From NCBI GenBank assembly GCA_008933995.1, contig WARS01000126.1, positions 276,001 through 340,000 on the forward strand: a DNA stretch of 64,000 nt, read 5' to 3'. The notes below the pieces were generated by a model. It did not search any database, had not been told where the DNA came from, and worked only from the letters and a program-made list of their open reading frames with translations. The DNA is from Datnioides undecimradiatus. Its lineage: Eukaryota; Chordata; Actinopteri; Lobotiformes; Datnioididae. Each line of letters opens with the position of its first letter. The stretch's first letter is position 1. Shown one piece after another: positions 61,794 to 64,000 of this stretch. The position numbers were made by a program, and so were the translations under genes.

Positions 61794-64000
61794 TTCTCAA
61801 TGATGTCAGCTATTCTCTGTTTAGCGTTTCCAAGGTTGAGAATGAACCCTCAAATTTGAATCCTTCAAAATTCGCAATGTACGGTTGTCTTCAACAGATG
61901 TCTCTTGTCTCAGATGTGCGTGTGTCTCTCTCTCTCAGTGCTAAGGTTGAAATGATCATAATCCACCAAACATCTCCTTCTATACCTACGGTTCTATTAC
62001 TGCACTTGACCTCCTCACTGTGATATCATCAGAGAATTTATCATTCAGAATGCCCTGTCATATTCTGTTCTGGTGCTCAAACGTAAACATTTTTACGTGT
62101 GAGCACATAAAGCAGCTACAGGCTGACAAACTTATTTACTCTCTAATTAATGGAAGTATGTCCAAAATGTAATGAAGGACCAATTGTCATTTATATAACC
62201 ATGTCCCAACAGCAGCTTTTGTTCTGAACACACTGACAGGACATTGACATCCATCTTCTTTTCTCACTCCCTGAAAGAAAGCATATAATCTTATTTCCCA
62301 AAACATTGAACCCTCAAGTTATGATATTAAGGACCTTTATAATGGTTATAATGGTTTGTGGCAGTACAAAAAATAGTGCCAGGTGAATTGAAAAAAGGTT
62401 TGGGGTGTCACACTGTATGATAAAGGTCAGCGGTAGGATATCAAAACCCCTGTCGCCACTAGGTCACCATGATAATAAAACTTAAACAAGTCATAGATCT
62501 AAAATTGTGTTTTCCCATTCCACAATAGTTTAATAATTGTTCAGAAAATAGTTTAATGCTGTTTGAATGTACTCATCTCCTGCGTTCTGTACACAAACCA
62601 GCCCACTGGCTCTGAATACCAAAAGAAGTTGGTCTGTCCCATTGCTGCCAGGCCTTACCCTCCTCAACTAATTGAGATGTCTGCAAATCCTGATAGAGTC
62701 ACATCTTTCCCCCAAACTCCTGGGATCCTTGAGGGAAATCCTATAAGTGTATTACAGCAACCAAGCAGCCTTTTAAGTTTCAGACCTAAAGAGCCATTGG
62801 CACTCTAGGCATTTTTTGATTTTCATAGCATCCAGCCGCAGGCTCTCGGGGCAATCGGCCTTGTAAAATTCTTTGGTATTCCTGAAATAAGCCCCTCAGG
62901 GAGAGGGAGGATGAAGAGAGAGTGAGAATGAAGATCCAGCTAAGAAGAGATACTCTACACAGGCTTTGGGCTTAGCAAAGCTGTCCTTTAAGTTACATGT
63001 ACCCCTGGCCAGTCATGTTGTCCACCTGCTTTCTTCTACAGCTGATGTCAAATGTGCAATGCCAGATGTCAGATCTTAGCAAAGTCAACAAGGTGTTCTT
63101 ATCTGAATCAGTCTTCTGGTTATATTACTTGAGAGCTCCCTCAAAGAGCAGAGCCACTAAATCTAAGCCTTGAACTGTTTGCTATAAATTTGCCCTCAGT
63201 TGTCTTCGACTAGTTAGGCTGTGGGTGCATAAAGCTGTTGTGCAACTTTAATGAGTACAATTATTTATATTTGTTGTGTGGTAATTTGATAAGGAAATGC
63301 AACATTAGAACTACTAAAGGCAACAAAAGCAAAACCCAACTTGACTTTACCCACTACTACTGCAACTGAAGAAACCAAGCAGTCCTGCCCAGAGAGGGCT
63401 ATCACACAAAGAGCCTTTTGATATAAAACTATTCACATAGTTGATGTAACAACAACAATGAACACAGATACACAAAGAGCATTTTCATTTGTAAACATAT
63501 ATGAACTGACTCTGGCTGTAAAATAAAGGTTATTATAATGGGGAATGGAAAGGGATGTCTAGGATGTAGTGATGTTGAGAACAGAGGCTGATTAAATCCA
63601 GCTGCCTGTGTGTGAGTCAGTGTGGGTGTGACTAAAAGGTTTGCTGCCATATGCACCACTATCTCCCCTCAGCGTCCAGGTAGCTGGAGGTGGCAGCTCC
63701 TCCGCCCCCGAGTGCCGGGCCGTCTGATCAGCTTCCAGACTCCCACTCGCCCTCCAGGAGCGACAAGTCAGCCTCCGCCACCAAGCCAGATTTAGCTGCG
63801 GCGAATATGGTAGGGGGAGAGATGACGGCCCTCTGGAACTTTCAAAGGCTCTTTCCATCAAAGGCTGGATGACAACGCGAGAGCCATTAAGTGAAGGTAG
63901 TGAGAGCGAGCATGTGTAGTTGGAGAGGAGTGGTATACTATATATGGGTGGTAGAGAGTTAGATGGAAATGTGGAGGACAAGAGATTGTGGAGAAAAGTG
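61794..64000. other. Upstream flank of the HIPK-like gene, no gene identified
   Basis: No coding exon could be supported. A TATA-like string, TATATAAA on the minus strand at 62197-62190, lies about 400 bp upstream of the kinase ATG; its use as a promoter is a guess. The stretch 63660-63800 is GC- and CpG-richer than its surroundings and could be part of a promoter or exon of a gene beyond the window edge. The open frames across it show no family signature. Confidence 0.4.

Noticed and set aside
61634-62023. Plus-strand 129-codon open frame
   Set aside because: It lies antisense over exon 1 of the kinase gene and shows no recognisable motif.
63592-63981. Minus-strand 129-codon open frame at the window edge
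   Set aside because: It is low-complexity and GC-rich with no domain; it might be near an exon beyond the window, but nothing supports it.

Overview
This is vertebrate nuclear DNA, almost certainly from a ray-finned (teleost) fish. The evidence is one short-intron vertebrate protein-kinase gene, relics of fish-type L2/Rex-like LINEs, a very common teleost interspersed repeat at 45.74-46.33 kb, a solo LTR, mariner-like scraps and many (CA)n/(GA)n microsatellites. There are no bacterial-style genes, operons, CRISPR arrays or recognisable RNA genes. Apart from one locus at the right end, the window is gene-poor: intergenic, or possibly long-intron, DNA.

The only gene I can support lies on the minus strand at 61793-58626. 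It is a nine-exon, homeodomain-interacting protein kinase (HIPK)-like gene. All splice sites are GT-AG, exon phases agree, and introns are mostly 83-135 bp. A short first exon (MSSWPN...) joins in phase to a kinase domain that keeps the catalytic residues: glycine-rich loop, VAVK lysine, alpha-C glutamate, HTDIKPDN and DFG. The HIPK activation-loop tyrosine and arginine are replaced. The last exon encodes a repetitive tail of about ten 16-19-residue units (xAAWSSDExLPSxSYDEx), ending in a basic stretch followed by CCCC. Two frame breaks interrupt the reading: one at the end of the kinase domain (about 59576-59583, giving a stop at 59555-59553) and one inside the tail repeats (about 58923-58927). 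As it stands the locus encodes a 365-residue kinase without its tail. It may be a decaying paralogue, a truncated allele or a sequence error.

Layout: 1-6.1 kb, no gene. 6096-6679, a solo LTR with an exact 5-bp target duplication. 6.7-17.9 kb, no gene, with a 24-bp perfect palindrome. 17.9-18.8 kb, two LINE relics in opposite orientations. 24.5 kb, a microsatellite. 26.8-27.2 kb, a diverged interspersed repeat. 30.9-31.6 kb, a LINE 3' end flanked by a near-perfect 30-bp duplication. 35.35-35.56 kb, paired (CA)n tracts. 37.1-37.4 kb, a mariner-like relic. 38.4-38.7 kb, a candidate regulatory block rich in TAATTA-type sites. 43.39-43.43 kb, a perfect hairpin. 44.7-44.84 kb, three kinds of short tandem repeat, including CRE (TGACGTCA) copies. 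45.7-46.3 kb, the common fish repeat. 53.7-55.26 kb, a cluster of L2-type LINE pieces in both orientations. 56.4-56.6 kb, a second mariner-like relic. 58.6-61.8 kb, the kinase gene.

No searches could be run. Repeat family names, conservation and the status of the kinase gene are inferences from motifs read by eye.
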